The notes under the pieces: model-generated
The model's database searches: none
What the model was told of the DNA's origin: nothing
What the model saw: the letters and a program-made list of their open reading frames with translations, nothing else
Made by a program: the position numbers and the translations under genes
From: Mycobacterium basiliense
GTDB taxonomy: Bacteria; Actinomycetota; Actinomycetes; Mycobacteriales; Mycobacteriaceae
Assembly: GCF_900292015.1 (NCBI RefSeq)
Contig: NZ_LR130759.1
Coordinates: 4,154,001-4,218,000 of the forward strand
Length of the DNA: 64,000 nucleotides
Direction: 5' to 3'
Part shown: positions 15,948 to 25,383 of the stretch, in pieces
Layout of the letters: every line of letters begins with the position of its first letter
Numbering within the stretch: position 1 is the stretch's first letter

Positions 15948-18314
15948 ATGCAAGACAGGGTCGATGGGGTCACCGCGAATCCACCCCGGTTGGAGCTACG
16001 CACCGGCGGGCGAACGTGGCATGCCACCCCGAACCGCGTCTGGACCATCGGTCGCGCCACCGAAGCCGATGTCCGCGTGGAAAACCCGAGGGTGTCACGA
16101 CACCACGCCGAGCTACAACCAACGTCCAACGGCTGGCTGCTGATCAACCGCAGCCGCAACGGGACGTTCATCAACGGCCAGCGGATTGAGCGGGTCACGA
16201 TCTACCAACCCGTCACCGTGCTGTTGGGTTCTGCGTCCTCCGGACAGGCGATAGAGCTACGCCCCGCCCTCCAACCGGTCGCCGCCGCGGCGCCGCATGC
16301 CGACGACCACCTCCGGGCACCGACCGAGACGACAGTTGTCCGCCCACCAACCACCGTGCACGCCATCGATCAGTTGATCGTCACGATCGGCCGCGGAGCC
16401 GACAACAACATCGTCCTCAACGACCTGCTGGTCTCACGCCGCCACGCCGTTTTGCGACGCTCCGGTAATCAGTGGGAACTCGTCGACAACAACAGCGCCA
16501 ACGGCACCTACGTCAACGGCAATCGCATCAAGCGTGCCCTCATCGGCCCTCACGACGTGGTCGGCATTGGACACCAACTCTTGCACTTGTCCGACGATCG
16601 CCTCGTGGAGTACGTCGACACCGGCGACGTCTCCTATGAGGCATCCAACCTGCGGGTGGTGACCAAGAAGGGCCGCGTGTTACTCGCCGACGTCAGCTTT
16701 GTGCTGCCCCAGCGCAGCCTGTTGGCGGTAGTAGGACCCAGCGGCGCCGGCAAATCGACGCTGCTGGGTGCGTTGACCGGATTCAGCCCGGCCGGCAGCG
16801 GCACGGTGCGATATGACGAACGCGACCTCTACGACAACTACGCCGAGTTGCGCCACCGGATCGGGTTCGTGCCCCAGGACGACATCCTGCATACCCCGTT
16901 GACCGTCCGGCGTGCGCTGAACTATGCGGCGCGACTCAGATTTCCCCAGGACGTCTCCGCCGCCGAGCGCAGGCAGCGTATCGAAGAGGTGCTGGCCGAA
17001 CTCGGGCTTGCCACTCAGGCCGATCAACGCATCGACAGCCTGTCGGGCGGCCAGCGCAAGCGCACCAGCGTCGCGTTGGAACTCCTGACCAAGCCGTCGC
17101 TGCTGTTTCTCGACGAACCCACCTCCGGGCTTGACCCGGGCTATGAGAAATCGGTGATGCAGACCCTGCGCTCGCTGGCCGATGACGGTCGTTCGGTGGT
17201 GGTGGTGACCCACAACATCGCCCACCTGAACATGTGCGACCGGCTGCTCATCCTGGCACCCGGCGGTCGCCTGGCCTACTTCGGCCCGCCGCAGCAGGCG
17301 CTGAGTTACTTCAACTGCACCGACTTCGCCGACTTGTTCACCCTGCTCGAACACGACAGGGCCACCGACTGGACGACCCGATTCAACACCTCACCGCTGC
17401 GCGCGGCGTTCACCCCGCGTCCGGCGCAGCGGCCACTGCACCCGATCAAGCCCGCCACCAAGCCGGTTGCGCAACAAAGCGCACTCGCCCAATTCGCGAT
17501 CCTGTGCCGTCGGTATCTGGCCGTCATCGCCGCCGACCGGCAGTACTCGGTGTTCTTGTTGGTTCTGCCGTTGCTGTTGAGCCTGTTCGCCCATGCGGTT
17601 CCAGGCAAGGCCGGGTTGTCGTTGGCCAAGGCGATCGAGCTGAGGTCCACCCAGCCCTCCCAATTGCTGGTACTGCTGATCATCGGCGGTGCGCTCATGG
17701 GCTGCGCTGCCTCGATCCGGGAGATCGTCAAGGAGCAGGCAATATATCGCCGCGAACACGCTATCGGTCTCTCCGGCGGCGCCTATCTGGCCTCCAAGTT
17801 GGTGGTTCTCACCGCGTTGACCACCGTGCAGGGCTTAATTCTGGGTTTTCTGGGACCGGCGTTTTTGCCTCCACCCGATCAATCCATCGTGCTGCCCTGG
17901 CCGTCACTGGAAGTTGCCGTCGCCGTCGTGGCCGTCACCGTGGTTTCGATGATGATCGGCTTGCTCATTTCGGCGATGATCGGCAATGCCGATCGGGGCA
18001 TGCCGCTGTTGGTGCTGGTGGTCATGGCCGAACTGGTGCTGTGCGGCGGCATGTTCGGGGTGCGCGGGCGTCCCCCGCTCGAGCAGTTGGCATGGCTGTC
18101 CCCGTCGCGGTGGGCGTACGCGATGGCAGCGTCGACGGTCGACCTCAACGATCTGCGCCGCACCGCGGGCGGGGACCAGGATCCGATGTGGGACTACCAG
18201 GTCAGCAGCTGGTTGATAGCGGCGGGGGCGTGTGTTGTGCAAGCGATCGTGCTGGTAGTGCTGATCGCGATGCGGCTGCGCCAATTCGACCCGCAACGCA
18301 AGACCCGGCGATGA
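15948..18314 (+). CDS. ABC-2 type transporter with two N-terminal FHA domains (Rv1747-like)
   Basis: A 788-residue fusion. FHA1 is at about 25-100 (IGRATEADVRV, SRHHAEL, SRNGTFING) and FHA2 at about 142-215 (IGRGADNNIVL, SRRHAVL, SANGTYVNG). The linker between them is Thr-rich (APTETTVVRPPTTVHA), the kind of segment phosphorylated in Rv1747. The ATP-binding domain has Walker A GPSGAGKST (about residue 262), signature LSGGQRKR and Walker B LLFLDEPTSGLD, as in the ABCG/WHITE group, followed by an ABC-2 membrane domain (about 515-780, about six helices). In M. tuberculosis, PknF phosphorylates Rv1747 to build FHA-mediated clusters; here the adjacent PknH-type kinases are the obvious candidates. 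GGAGG precedes the start. The substrate is unknown; Rv1747 has been linked to phosphatidylinositol mannosides. Confidence 0.92.
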   Translation: MQDRVDGVTANPPRLELRTGGRTWHATPNRVWTIGRATEADVRVENPRVSRHHAELQPTSNGWLLINRSRNGTFINGQRIERVTIYQPVTVLLGSASSGQAIELRPALQPVAAAAPHADDHLRAPTETTVVRPPTTVHAIDQLIVTIGRGADNNIVLNDLLVSRRHAVLRRSGNQWELVDNNSANGTYVNGNRIKRALIGPHDVVGIGHQLLHLSDDRLVEYVDTGDVSYEASNLRVVTKKGRVLLADVSFVLPQRSLLAVVGPSGAGKSTLLGALTGFSPAGSGTVRYDERDLYDNYAELRHRIGFVPQDDILHTPLTVRRALNYAARLRFPQDVSAAERRQRIEEVLAELGLATQADQRIDSLSGGQRKRTSVALELLTKPSLLFLDEPTSGLDPGYEKSVMQTLRSLADDGRSVVVVTHNIAHLNMCDRLLILAPGGRLAYFGPPQQALSYFNCTDFADLFTLLEHDRATDWTTRFNTSPLRAAFTPRPAQRPLHPIKPATKPVAQQSALAQFAILCRRYLAVIAADRQYSVFLLVLPLLLSLFAHAVPGKAGLSLAKAIELRSTQPSQLLVLLIIGGALMGCAASIREIVKEQAIYRREHAIGLSGGAYLASKLVVLTALTTVQGLILGFLGPAFLPPPDQSIVLPWPSLEVAVAVVAVTVVSMMIGLLISAMIGNADRGMPLLVLVVMAELVLCGGMFGVRGRPPLEQLAWLSPSRWAYAMAASTVDLNDLRRTAGGDQDPMWDYQVSSWLIAAGACVVQAIVLVVLIAMRLRQFDPQRKTRR

Positions 18315-18326
18315 ACGCGGCTGCCT

Positions 18327-18575
18327 TCAAGCGTGCTTGATCACGAACGGAACCCCACTGACGGCCAGCGAAGCGCACGAGAGCTGAACCGACAGTAACC
18401 GGTAGCCGATGTTATAGACGACGTACCACCAGGCCCGCTTGGCGGCGCGATGCCACGGTATCGGCAACATCGCCGCGCCACCGAACCACGCGGTCACCAG
18501 GAACCGGACGAGAACCCGACGAGATGGTGTGCGGTGCCGTCGAGCTGGGACCGCGACCGGGCCGATACCTCTCAT
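18327..18575 (-). CDS. Small predicted membrane protein
   Basis: An 82-residue frame with a good ribosome site (AGGAGAGG, 4 bases before ATG 18575). The N-terminal third is basic (PARRHRTPSRRV) and the rest is hydrophobic (FLVTAWFGGAAMLPIP... VVYNIGYRLLSVQLSCASLAVSGVPFVIKHA), suggesting two membrane segments. It ends 12 bases after the FHA/ABC transporter stop, on the opposite strand, within the kinase cluster. I do not recognise the family. The well-formed start and sensible amino-acid composition favour a real gene. Confidence 0.5.
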   Translation of the reverse strand: MRGIGPVAVPARRHRTPSRRVLVRFLVTAWFGGAAMLPIPWHRAAKRAWWYVVYNIGYRLLSVQLSCASLAVSGVPFVIKHA

Positions 18576-18870
18576 CTGCCTCTCCTGTCGTTGCCTGGCT
18601 TCCCTATTGCCGGCAATGCCCACCGTCGATTTCGGCGTCTGCGGAAAGCTTCCGCCTGTGTGCTGGCCGCATGCTTGACGGTTCCTTGACGGAATCCCTA
18701 GCCGTGGTTGGACCATCGGCGCCGCGGGTGCGATGCGGTCGGTTTTCGTGCACCGTCGGTGGTGGCGGCCTACCGTCGTGATTGCCACGCTCCGCCGTCG
18801 TAGCTGGCGCGCCTGCCGGAAGGATGTTGATAGTGTCGGCGGCATTGCGGGTTGACCGGGAGGATCAACG
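18576..18870. promoter_or_regulatory. Promoter region of the third PknH-type kinase
   Basis: GTTGATAGTGTCGGCGGCAT at 18826-18845 is the third copy of the block found before each kinase of the cluster, and GGGAGGATCAACG is the ribosome site. Bases about 18743-18782 (TTTTCGTGC, GGCCTACCGTCGTGA) resemble the region before the first kinase. A divergent promoter for the small membrane protein may lie here too. Confidence 0.55.
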
Positions 18871-20859
18871 ATGAGCGACGCGCAGGGCTCGCGGGTGGGG
18901 TCGACGTTCGGGCCCTACCGTCTGACACGATTGCTTGGCCGTGGCGGAATGGGCGAGGTCTACGAGGCCGAACACACCGTCAAAGAGTGGACGGTCGCGG
19001 TCAAGCTAATGTCAGAAAACTTCAGCAAGGACCCGGTTTTTCGCGAGCGGATGAAGCGCGAAGCCCGCATCACCGGCCGATTGCAGGAACCCCACGTGGT
19101 CCCCATCCACGACTACGGCGAAATCGACGGCCAAATGTTCCTCGAGATGCGCCTGATCGAGGGCACCGATCTCGACAGCCTGCTCAAACGTTTCGGTCCA
19201 CTGACCCCGCCGCGGGCGGTCGCCATCATCACCCAGATCGCCTCGGCGCTGGACGCCGCTCACGCGGCCGGGGTGATGCACCGCGACGTTAAGCCGCAAA
19301 ACATCCTGGTCACCCGGGAGGATTTCGCCTACCTGGTCGACTTCGGGATCGCCAGCGCCACCACCGACGAAAAGCTGACCCAGTTGGGCACCGCGGTAGG
19401 CACCTGGAAATACATGGCGCCCGAGCGCTTCTCCAATGACGAGGTCACCTACCGAGCTGACATTTATGCATTGGCCTGCGTGCTGCACGAGTGTCTGACC
19501 GGGAGCCCGCCCTATCGCGCCGACAGCGCCAGCATGCTGGTCACCGCGCACATGATGGACCCCATCCCACAACCCAGCACCGCGCGGGCGGGTATCCCCA
19601 AGGCTTTCGACGCGGTCATCGCTCGCGGGATGGCCAAGAAACCCGACGAACGCTATGCCAGCGCGGGTGACCTGGCCCTGGCGGCCCATGAAGCGCTCAG
19701 CAATCCCGACCAGGATCACGCCGCAAACATCCTGCGCCGCAGCCAGGAGGCCACCCTGCCCGGCCCACAGCAACCGGCGGTCCCGCCTACCATGCCGGCC
19801 ACCGCCGCCGCCCCACCGCCCGCGCGCCCCATTACCCCGCCACGGCCCGCGCCAGTGCCGCAACAACCGCCGCACTACCCGACTCCGGCTGGTGCGGGTG
19901 GCGCATCGGGGCCGTCGGGCCCGTCAGCGGTATCGGGTCCGTCGCGAGATGCCGGGCCTTCCGGACCCATACCCCGGCAGAGCCCGACGGGCCAGCCCCC
20001 GTGGGTGCAATCGAGCGGCCCAATCCCCGCAAGCCAGCCCACCCCTACCCCGGGCTATTACCAGGGCAATAGTTGGAGCGGCGCGCCACCGAGCACACCG
20101 CCGCCGCAACAACCCCCCGGCCCACCCGCTTGGAATCAAGGGCTGCCGCCCTCGGCGCCACGCAACCGCAACGTGTGGCCGATCGTGGCGGCCGTCGCCA
20201 TCGTGCTCGTTCTCATCGTCGGCGGCGTGGGCATCTGGATCGTCACCCGCCCCAAGCCCTCGCCACCCCCGAAGCCCATTGCCGAGGACCAGCTCAGCTC
20301 CCTGTTGCTAAGCGCATCAGAGGTCAACTCCGTGATGGGTGCGTCGAACATCCAGCCCGGCAAGCCCATCACCTCCATGGACGCGTCGCCGGTAACGCTG
20401 TCGCTGCCCGAATGCCAGGCGGCGTTGTACACCACCCAAGACCCGGTGTACTCGGGCACGGGCTACACGGCGATCAGCGGTCTGGTGGCGTCGGAACCCG
20501 GTGATAACAACGACCACTGGGTCAACCAGGCCGTGGTCAGCTATCCGTCTGCCGACAAGGCGCACGCGTTCGTACAGACGGTTGAGAACAAGTGGAAGGC
20601 CTGCGCGGGCAAAACAGTCACAGTCACCAACAAGGGCAAGACATACAGGTGGTCGTTCGCGCAGATTGTCGGCGGCCCGCCGCGGATCACCATGTTGGAA
20701 ACCCAGGAAGGCGCCGACGGATGGGAGTGCGAGCACGCGGTGAACGTGGCAAACAACGTGGTCGCCGACGTCAACGCGTGCGGTTTCCACATCACCGATC
20801 AAGGTGGCCAGATCGCCGACCGGATCGTGGACAACATCAATAAGGCGACAAAGTACTAG
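18871..20859 (+). CDS. pknH: Transmembrane Ser/Thr protein kinase PknH with PknH_C sensor
   Basis: A 662-residue kinase. The kinase domain (about 10-275) is intact: GRGGMGEVYEAEH, VAVKLMSEN, HRDVKPQN, DFG, GTAVGTWKYMAPERF. A Pro/Ser/Gly-rich linker of about 150 residues precedes a membrane helix (about 435-457). The extracellular part (about 466-662; LSSLLLSASEVNSVMGASN, PECQAALYTTQDPVYSGTGY, WKACAGK, WECEHAV, VNACGFHI) matches the PknH_C sensor of M. tuberculosis PknH with its cysteines for two disulfides. By sensor it is the true PknH counterpart, although it lies about 6.8 kb from embR rather than next to it. It converges on the Rv1265-like gene with an 11-base gap. Confidence 0.92.
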   Translation: MSDAQGSRVGSTFGPYRLTRLLGRGGMGEVYEAEHTVKEWTVAVKLMSENFSKDPVFRERMKREARITGRLQEPHVVPIHDYGEIDGQMFLEMRLIEGTDLDSLLKRFGPLTPPRAVAIITQIASALDAAHAAGVMHRDVKPQNILVTREDFAYLVDFGIASATTDEKLTQLGTAVGTWKYMAPERFSNDEVTYRADIYALACVLHECLTGSPPYRADSASMLVTAHMMDPIPQPSTARAGIPKAFDAVIARGMAKKPDERYASAGDLALAAHEALSNPDQDHAANILRRSQEATLPGPQQPAVPPTMPATAAAPPPARPITPPRPAPVPQQPPHYPTPAGAGGASGPSGPSAVSGPSRDAGPSGPIPRQSPTGQPPWVQSSGPIPASQPTPTPGYYQGNSWSGAPPSTPPPQQPPGPPAWNQGLPPSAPRNRNVWPIVAAVAIVLVLIVGGVGIWIVTRPKPSPPPKPIAEDQLSSLLLSASEVNSVMGASNIQPGKPITSMDASPVTLSLPECQAALYTTQDPVYSGTGYTAISGLVASEPGDNNDHWVNQAVVSYPSADKAHAFVQTVENKWKACAGKTVTVTNKGKTYRWSFAQIVGGPPRITMLETQEGADGWECEHAVNVANNVVADVNACGFHITDQGGQIADRIVDNINKATKY

Positions 20860-20870
20860 CCCTTGAGGTA

Positions 20871-21458
20871 CTAGGCGTTCAGGTCGGGCCCCTCCGCGCG
20901 CAGGTCATCCACCGTGGACATGGCGGCGCGCAGTTTTGCCAGCCACTCCTCGGTGTGCTGACCAACCAGCTTGACCGACCATGCGAGGGCGTCTGAGCGG
21001 GAACGCGCGACGCCGGCATCCACCAGGGTGTCAAGCACCTGGCGTTCCGGTTGCTTCAACCGCGTCATCACTGGAACCGCTATGTGCGTGAACAAAATAC
21101 GCTCCATGCCAGCATCGGAGGCAAACTCGACGCCCCAGGACACCTTGCGCCCATAGCGATCCTGCGCTTCGTCGGCGATGTTCATTCGTTCGGGCCGGGT
21201 TTCCTCCCGAAATCGCGACACCCGCCCTTGGGAGCGGGCCGAAGTCGCCTCCGGTCCGGCATTCTCCGCGCCCGGCAGCTTGCCGACCACGGTGATTTCC
21301 TCGCGGTCGACGACGACCGTGGGGTCCCCGTCGAACCAATCCGCCGGAAGACGTCCGGCAAACCATTCGGCCGCGTCGCTGGCATCGGGTTGCTGGGCTT
21401 GCTGCCAGCCCCCGGAATGCCCATACCGACGCCCGTGCAGGTGATGATGCGCTTTCAT
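20871..21458 (-). CDS. Conserved hypothetical protein (Rv1265 orthologue)
   Basis: A 195-residue soluble protein. The N-terminus is His/Gln-rich (MKAHHHLHGRRYGHSGGWQQ). The middle contains DGDPTVVVDREEITVVGKLPG and a charged stretch (RVSRFREETRPERMNIADEA). The C-terminus (LDTLVDAGVARSRSDALAWSVKLVGQHTEEWLAKLR) looks like a ribbon-helix-helix-type dimerisation or DNA-binding element. In M. tuberculosis Rv1265 is induced in macrophages and by cAMP, and the neighbouring gene is an adenylyl cyclase. The exact function is not established. Confidence 0.8.
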   Translation of the reverse strand: MKAHHHLHGRRYGHSGGWQQAQQPDASDAAEWFAGRLPADWFDGDPTVVVDREEITVVGKLPGAENAGPEATSARSQGRVSRFREETRPERMNIADEAQDRYGRKVSWGVEFASDAGMERILFTHIAVPVMTRLKQPERQVLDTLVDAGVARSRSDALAWSVKLVGQHTEEWLAKLRAAMSTVDDLRAEGPDLNA

Positions 21459-21783
21459 AATTACATGATTACATGCTTACACCGTTAAGGATAGGTCGTT
21501 CACCGGCAGCGAACGACGAAACGTTTGCCGGTCCGCCCGGAAAGTTTGCGCCCGGTGCTGGAAAACCATTGCTATCTGCTAATTCGAAGTTGTATTTTTG
21601 ATGGCGAAGCAGGCCCGGAAAAAGACCGAACTCAAGTGCCGGAACATGGGGTGGAATCCGGCCGCGTAGGACCCGCGTACGACGGAGCCCATACGCCCCC
21701 GAGAGTCGCTCCGGGCCTGCCCATATGTGCTCCGGAATTCTGTGTCGGCGGTGCGCGCGTTCCCGGCGCTACCGATTACTCGT
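21459..21783. other. Intergenic region between Rv1265-like and cyclase genes
   Basis: No gene is supported in these 325 bases. They include AT-rich patches (about 21455-21490 and 21585-21605) in an otherwise GC-rich context, and should carry the promoter of the Rv1265-like gene and the end of the cyclase transcript. I see no clear CRP-type palindrome. Confidence 0.5.
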
Positions 21784-22914
21784 CTAACTTCGGCGGACCC
21801 GAAACAGCTTGGCGTCATTCTTGATGCCCTTCAGGCGCCGGGCACCGGCGAAGGAACACTCGAATGCGGCGCCTGCGACCGTCTCGTCGAGGGCCGCTCG
21901 CACCGAATCCGTCACCAACACCGCGCCAGGTCTGGCCACCCCGGTAACCCGGCTAGCCGCGTTCACCGGACTACCGAACCAGTCGCCGGCTCGGCTTACC
22001 GCCATGCCGGAGGCAACACCGGCTCGAAGCCTGGGAAAGGAATCGTCGGTGTCCACGGTCTCTACCAGCTTCAGGACCGTATCCAGCAGGGGCGCCGGAT
22101 CCGGACAGACCAGCATCACCGCATCACCGATCGTCTTGATGAAGCGCACCGGCGGCACCGTCAGGTCCCGAGCCAGGTCCGCCAGCCGTCCCGCAAGATG
22201 CCCCAACTCCTCGGCCGATACCACCTCACCCAGCTTGGTGAAGCCGACGAGATCGGCAAAAGCAACCGTGACCCGGCGGGCGCCGGGCAAGGGCTTGCCG
22301 GCGGCTCGCTCCCCGGCGTTGACGGCCTCGGTTTCCATCATGTGGCGCAAGTGCATGAACAACATTTCTTGGATCATCGGACCGAGCATCGGAGCGATCT
22401 TGCCAACCAACAGCTTCGAGGCCTGCGCGATCTGTAGCTCCGAGACTCCCGGCCGCATGATCGCCGACAGCGCCGCGTACCGCATCACCTCGGCAGCGTG
22501 TGACAAACCCTCGGCGAGCACCCGCACTACCAGCACGATCTGATCGGGATCCAGCCCCAGCTCGACAAACCGCTGTGCGTACGCGGCGGCCTCGCCGTCG
22601 GCGCGCATGTGGACAGCGGCATCCGGGTCATCCACTCTGGCCAAACCGACGGCCCGCTGTACCCGTTGCAGCAACTCCAGGTCAATGCCGTACGTTTCAC
22701 TGATCGCGCGGGTGGATATGTAGGTGCCGTCATCACCGATCAGATGGCGGCTGGCCAGCAGCAGGGGCGGGTTGGTCGCCCGGATTTCGGCTAGGCTGAC
22801 GCCCTGCTCGAGCAACCACTCGATGAGCTCAGCGCGTTCCGTGCGCGCGGCGCCCTCGAGCCCCTCGAGTAGATCGTCGACATTTGGCTCATCCGGCTCG
22901 GGCACCCGCTTCAC
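21784..22914 (-). CDS. Adenylyl cyclase, class III, with N-terminal regulatory domain (Rv1264 orthologue)
   Basis: About 376 residues from GTG 22914, chosen because GGAGG lies 5 bases upstream; the frame is open further up into amiB2 sequence. The N-terminal half (about 15-190) is the pH-sensing, autoinhibitory domain known in Rv1264 ([36 protein letters not shown]). The C-terminal half is the catalytic domain with metal-binding Asp in [13 protein letters not shown] and IGDAVML, substrate Lys in FIKTIGD and transition-state Asn in GSPVNAASR, all needed for ATP to cAMP. It starts 32 bases after amiB2 on the same strand, so it is probably cotranscribed. Residues are intact and activity is expected. 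Confidence 0.92.
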   Translation of the reverse strand: MKRVPEPDEPNVDDLLEGLEGAARTERAELIEWLLEQGVSLAEIRATNPPLLLASRHLIGDDGTYISTRAISETYGIDLELLQRVQRAVGLARVDDPDAAVHMRADGEAAAYAQRFVELGLDPDQIVLVVRVLAEGLSHAAEVMRYAALSAIMRPGVSELQIAQASKLLVGKIAPMLGPMIQEMLFMHLRHMMETEAVNAGERAAGKPLPGARRVTVAFADLVGFTKLGEVVSAEELGHLAGRLADLARDLTVPPVRFIKTIGDAVMLVCPDPAPLLDTVLKLVETVDTDDSFPRLRAGVASGMAVSRAGDWFGSPVNAASRVTGVARPGAVLVTDSVRAALDETVAGAAFECSFAGARRLKGIKNDAKLFRVRRS

Positions 22915-22946
22915 CCTGTCCTCCACGACGCCAACGTAATCCCCGT

Positions 22947-24344
22947 TCAGGACACGGGTGGTCGCCGGTGGGCCCACGGCCTGGCGGCCTCGATCTGCGC
23001 GCTCAGCGACAACAGCGTCGCCTCGTCGTACGGCCGGCCGACCAGTTGCACCGACATCGGCATGGCGTGGCCATCGAAATCCCACGGCACCACGGCGGCG
23101 GGCTGTCCGGTCAGATTCCACACCTGGAAGAACGGGACCCGCTGCCCAACCAGCAGCAGCGTGGATATCGCACCACGGCGCTGATAGGCACCAATCCGGG
23201 ACGGACCGGTCGCGGTGCCAGGCGTGACCAGCACGTCGACCTCGTCAAAGATCGACTGGATCCGCTTGCTCAACCCGACCTCGGCGGCGCGCAGGGCCGC
23301 CATCCGGCGGTCGGAGAAAAACGAACCCATCCGAGCGATGCCACGGGTGCGTGCTTCGAGGCGTTCGGGGTGGGCCAGCGCGTCCGCGTCGTCACTGATG
23401 CCCCGTAGATAGCGGGGCAGATAGTTGGCGTAGAGGGAGACCGGATATTCGGGGTCGCGAAGTATGACGTCGTGGCCAAGGTCGCGCAACAACGCACCCG
23501 CCTGTTCGACCGCGGCCAGCTCGGCCGCGCCCACCCGGACCGGAAATGGCGTCGGATTTCTGGTGCTCAACGCTATTCGCAGGCGGCGGGGCTCATGCGC
23601 GGCGGCGTCGACGAACCCGCCCGCAGAACCGCCGCCCGGCCCCTCCCCCGCTGTTGCATCCAAAAGCAGCGCAGCATCCATCACCGACCGGGCGATCGGG
23701 CCGTTGACGCTCAGACCGTGCCACGCGTCGTCGTGTGGCTCCAACGAGATCCGAGCGCGTTGCGGCTTCAGCCCGAATAGGCCACACCAGGTCGACGGAA
23801 TGCGAATCGACCCGCCACCGTCGGATCCGAACGCCGCCGGGGCCAATCCCGCGGCAACTGCGGCGGCACTGCCACCGCTGCTGCCGCCCGGAGTGCGCGA
23901 CGGGTTCCATGGGTTGCGGGTCGCACCAAAGGTCAGCGACTCGGTGTAGGGCATCATCATCAGCTCGGGCGTATTGGTTTTGCCGATGATGACAGCGCCC
24001 GCCGTGCGCAGCCGGCGGACCAATTCCGCATCGGAGCTCGCGGCGGGGCCATGCCCACCGCTGCCGTACGTCGTCACCTCGCCGGCGACGTCGACATCGT
24101 CCTTGATAGCGATCGGTACGCCGAGTAACGGCAATCGCTCGCCTGCATCCAGGCGTTGTTGGGCGATCGCGGCCTCCTCGCGGGCGCTGTCGTACCGCAC
24201 CACCCGGTAGGCTCGCAGTTCGCTGTCCAGCCGCTCGATTCGTTCCAGATAGACCTCGAGGAGCACCGGAACGGACAGTTCGCCGTCGGCCAACATACGC
24301 GCCTGCGCGGCCGCGCCGGCGAAGGCGAGATCGCTATGGTCCAC
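22947..24344 (-). CDS. amiB2: Amidase AmiB2 (Rv1263 orthologue)
   Basis: A 465-residue amidase-signature enzyme. The Ser-cisSer-Lys triad is visible: Lys in [14 protein letters not shown], and the two Ser in [13 protein letters not shown] and [12 protein letters not shown]. It should hydrolyse a carboxylic amide to the acid and ammonia; the natural substrate is unknown. GTG 24344 ([14 protein letters not shown]) matches the family start. Only 32 bases separate it from the cyclase gene downstream. It is divergent from the HIT gene, with 106 bases for both promoters. Confidence 0.92.
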   Translation of the reverse strand: MDHSDLAFAGAAAQARMLADGELSVPVLLEVYLERIERLDSELRAYRVVRYDSAREEAAIAQQRLDAGERLPLLGVPIAIKDDVDVAGEVTTYGSGGHGPAASSDAELVRRLRTAGAVIIGKTNTPELMMMPYTESLTFGATRNPWNPSRTPGGSSGGSAAAVAAGLAPAAFGSDGGGSIRIPSTWCGLFGLKPQRARISLEPHDDAWHGLSVNGPIARSVMDAALLLDATAGEGPGGGSAGGFVDAAAHEPRRLRIALSTRNPTPFPVRVGAAELAAVEQAGALLRDLGHDVILRDPEYPVSLYANYLPRYLRGISDDADALAHPERLEARTRGIARMGSFFSDRRMAALRAAEVGLSKRIQSIFDEVDVLVTPGTATGPSRIGAYQRRGAISTLLLVGQRVPFFQVWNLTGQPAAVVPWDFDGHAMPMSVQLVGRPYDEATLLSLSAQIEAARPWAHRRPPVS

Positions 24345-24450
24345 TGCCGCAGCGTATCCGGCTCCGCCAGGCGCGATCAGCCGGTCCCCCGACCGTCGCC
24401 CCTGGCCGCTGGGCACCAGCGCCGATCACCCAGAGCAGTAACGTGGCCCC

Positions 24451-24885
24451 ATGTCCTGTGTGTTCTGCGCGATCGTGGCCGGGGACGCCCCGGCCGTTCG
24501 GATCTACGAAGACGACCACTACCTGGCCATCCTCGACATCCGCCCGTTCACCCACGGCCATACGCTGGTGCTGCCCAAACAGCACACCGTGGACCTCACC
24601 GACACTCCGCCGCAGACATTGGCCGACATGGTCACCATCGGTCAGCGGATCGCAAAGGCCGCCCGGACGACCAAGTTGGCCGACGCGACCAACATCGCCG
24701 TCAACGACGGTAGCGCCGCGTTCCAGACCGTATTTCACATCCACCTGCACGTGATACCGCGGCGCACCGGTGACAAGCTGACGCTGGCTGTGGGAATGCT
24801 GCTGCGCCGCGACGCGGACCGCGAAGCCACCGGACAGATTCTGCGGGAGGCGTTGGCCCGCATCGATGCCAATCAGTCAGACTGA
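24451..24885 (+). CDS. HIT family nucleotide hydrolase/transferase (Rv1262c orthologue)
   Basis: A 144-residue histidine-triad protein. An N-terminal pair CVFCAIVAG may bind zinc, followed by the HIT core (IYEDDHYLAILDIRPFTHGH, LPKQHTVDLTD) and the catalytic triad motif HIHLHVIPR. HIT enzymes act on phosphoramidate or dinucleoside polyphosphate bonds of nucleotides. The length equals that of the M. tuberculosis protein. The next gene begins 4 bases after the stop, so the two form an operon. Confidence 0.92.
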   Translation: MSCVFCAIVAGDAPAVRIYEDDHYLAILDIRPFTHGHTLVLPKQHTVDLTDTPPQTLADMVTIGQRIAKAARTTKLADATNIAVNDGSAAFQTVFHIHLHVIPRRTGDKLTLAVGMLLRRDADREATGQILREALARIDANQSD

Positions 24886-24889
24886 CCGC

Positions 24890-25342
24890 ATGGGCAATCT
24901 CAATTTGTTCGAGCAATACGTGGGCGTGCCGATCTTGCGCCTGCACGACAAGATCTACCAGAAGACCAACGGCCGAATCGGACACCGGATACCCGGTGTG
25001 CCGCCCAGCCTGCTGTTACACACGGTTGGCGCCAAGACCGGGCAGCAGCGCACCACGTCGCTAACATACGCGCGTGACGGCGACTCGTATCTGATCGTCG
25101 CGTCCAACGGCGGTGACGAGCGCTACCCGGGCTGGTACCACAATCTGCGCAAGCGTCCGGAATGCGAAATCAACGTCGGTCCCCAACGATTCCCGGTAAC
25201 CGCACGACGGGTCACCCCGGATGATTCGGACTACCCGCGGATGTGGCAGTTGGTGAACAAGAACAACGCGAACCGCTACACCAACTACCAGAGTCGGACC
25301 TCACGGCCCATCCCCATCTTTGCGCTGACACCGGCGCCATAA
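24890..25342 (+). CDS. F420-dependent nitroreductase (Ddn) family protein (Rv1261c orthologue)
   Basis: About 150 residues of the deazaflavin-dependent nitroreductase family (DUF385). Characteristic parts are LLLHTVGAKTGQQRTTSLTYARDGDSYLIVASNGG and PGWYHNLRKRPECEINVG, which form the split beta-barrel that binds F420H2. ATG 24890 starts 4 bases past the HIT gene; an in-frame start at 24866 inside that gene is less likely. The substrate is unknown; relatives reduce quinones and activate nitroimidazoles. Confidence 0.9.
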   Translation: MGNLNLFEQYVGVPILRLHDKIYQKTNGRIGHRIPGVPPSLLLHTVGAKTGQQRTTSLTYARDGDSYLIVASNGGDERYPGWYHNLRKRPECEINVGPQRFPVTARRVTPDDSDYPRMWQLVNKNNANRYTNYQSRTSRPIPIFALTPAP

Positions 25343-25383
25343 GCCCACCCTGCCCCACAGGCGAAGCGCGCCGGCGTTGGAGA

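Noticed and set aside
21784-23121. Longer cyclase start at 23121
   Set aside because: It would overlap amiB2 coding sequence by about 175 bases with non-family residues; GTG 22914 has a well-placed GGAGG.
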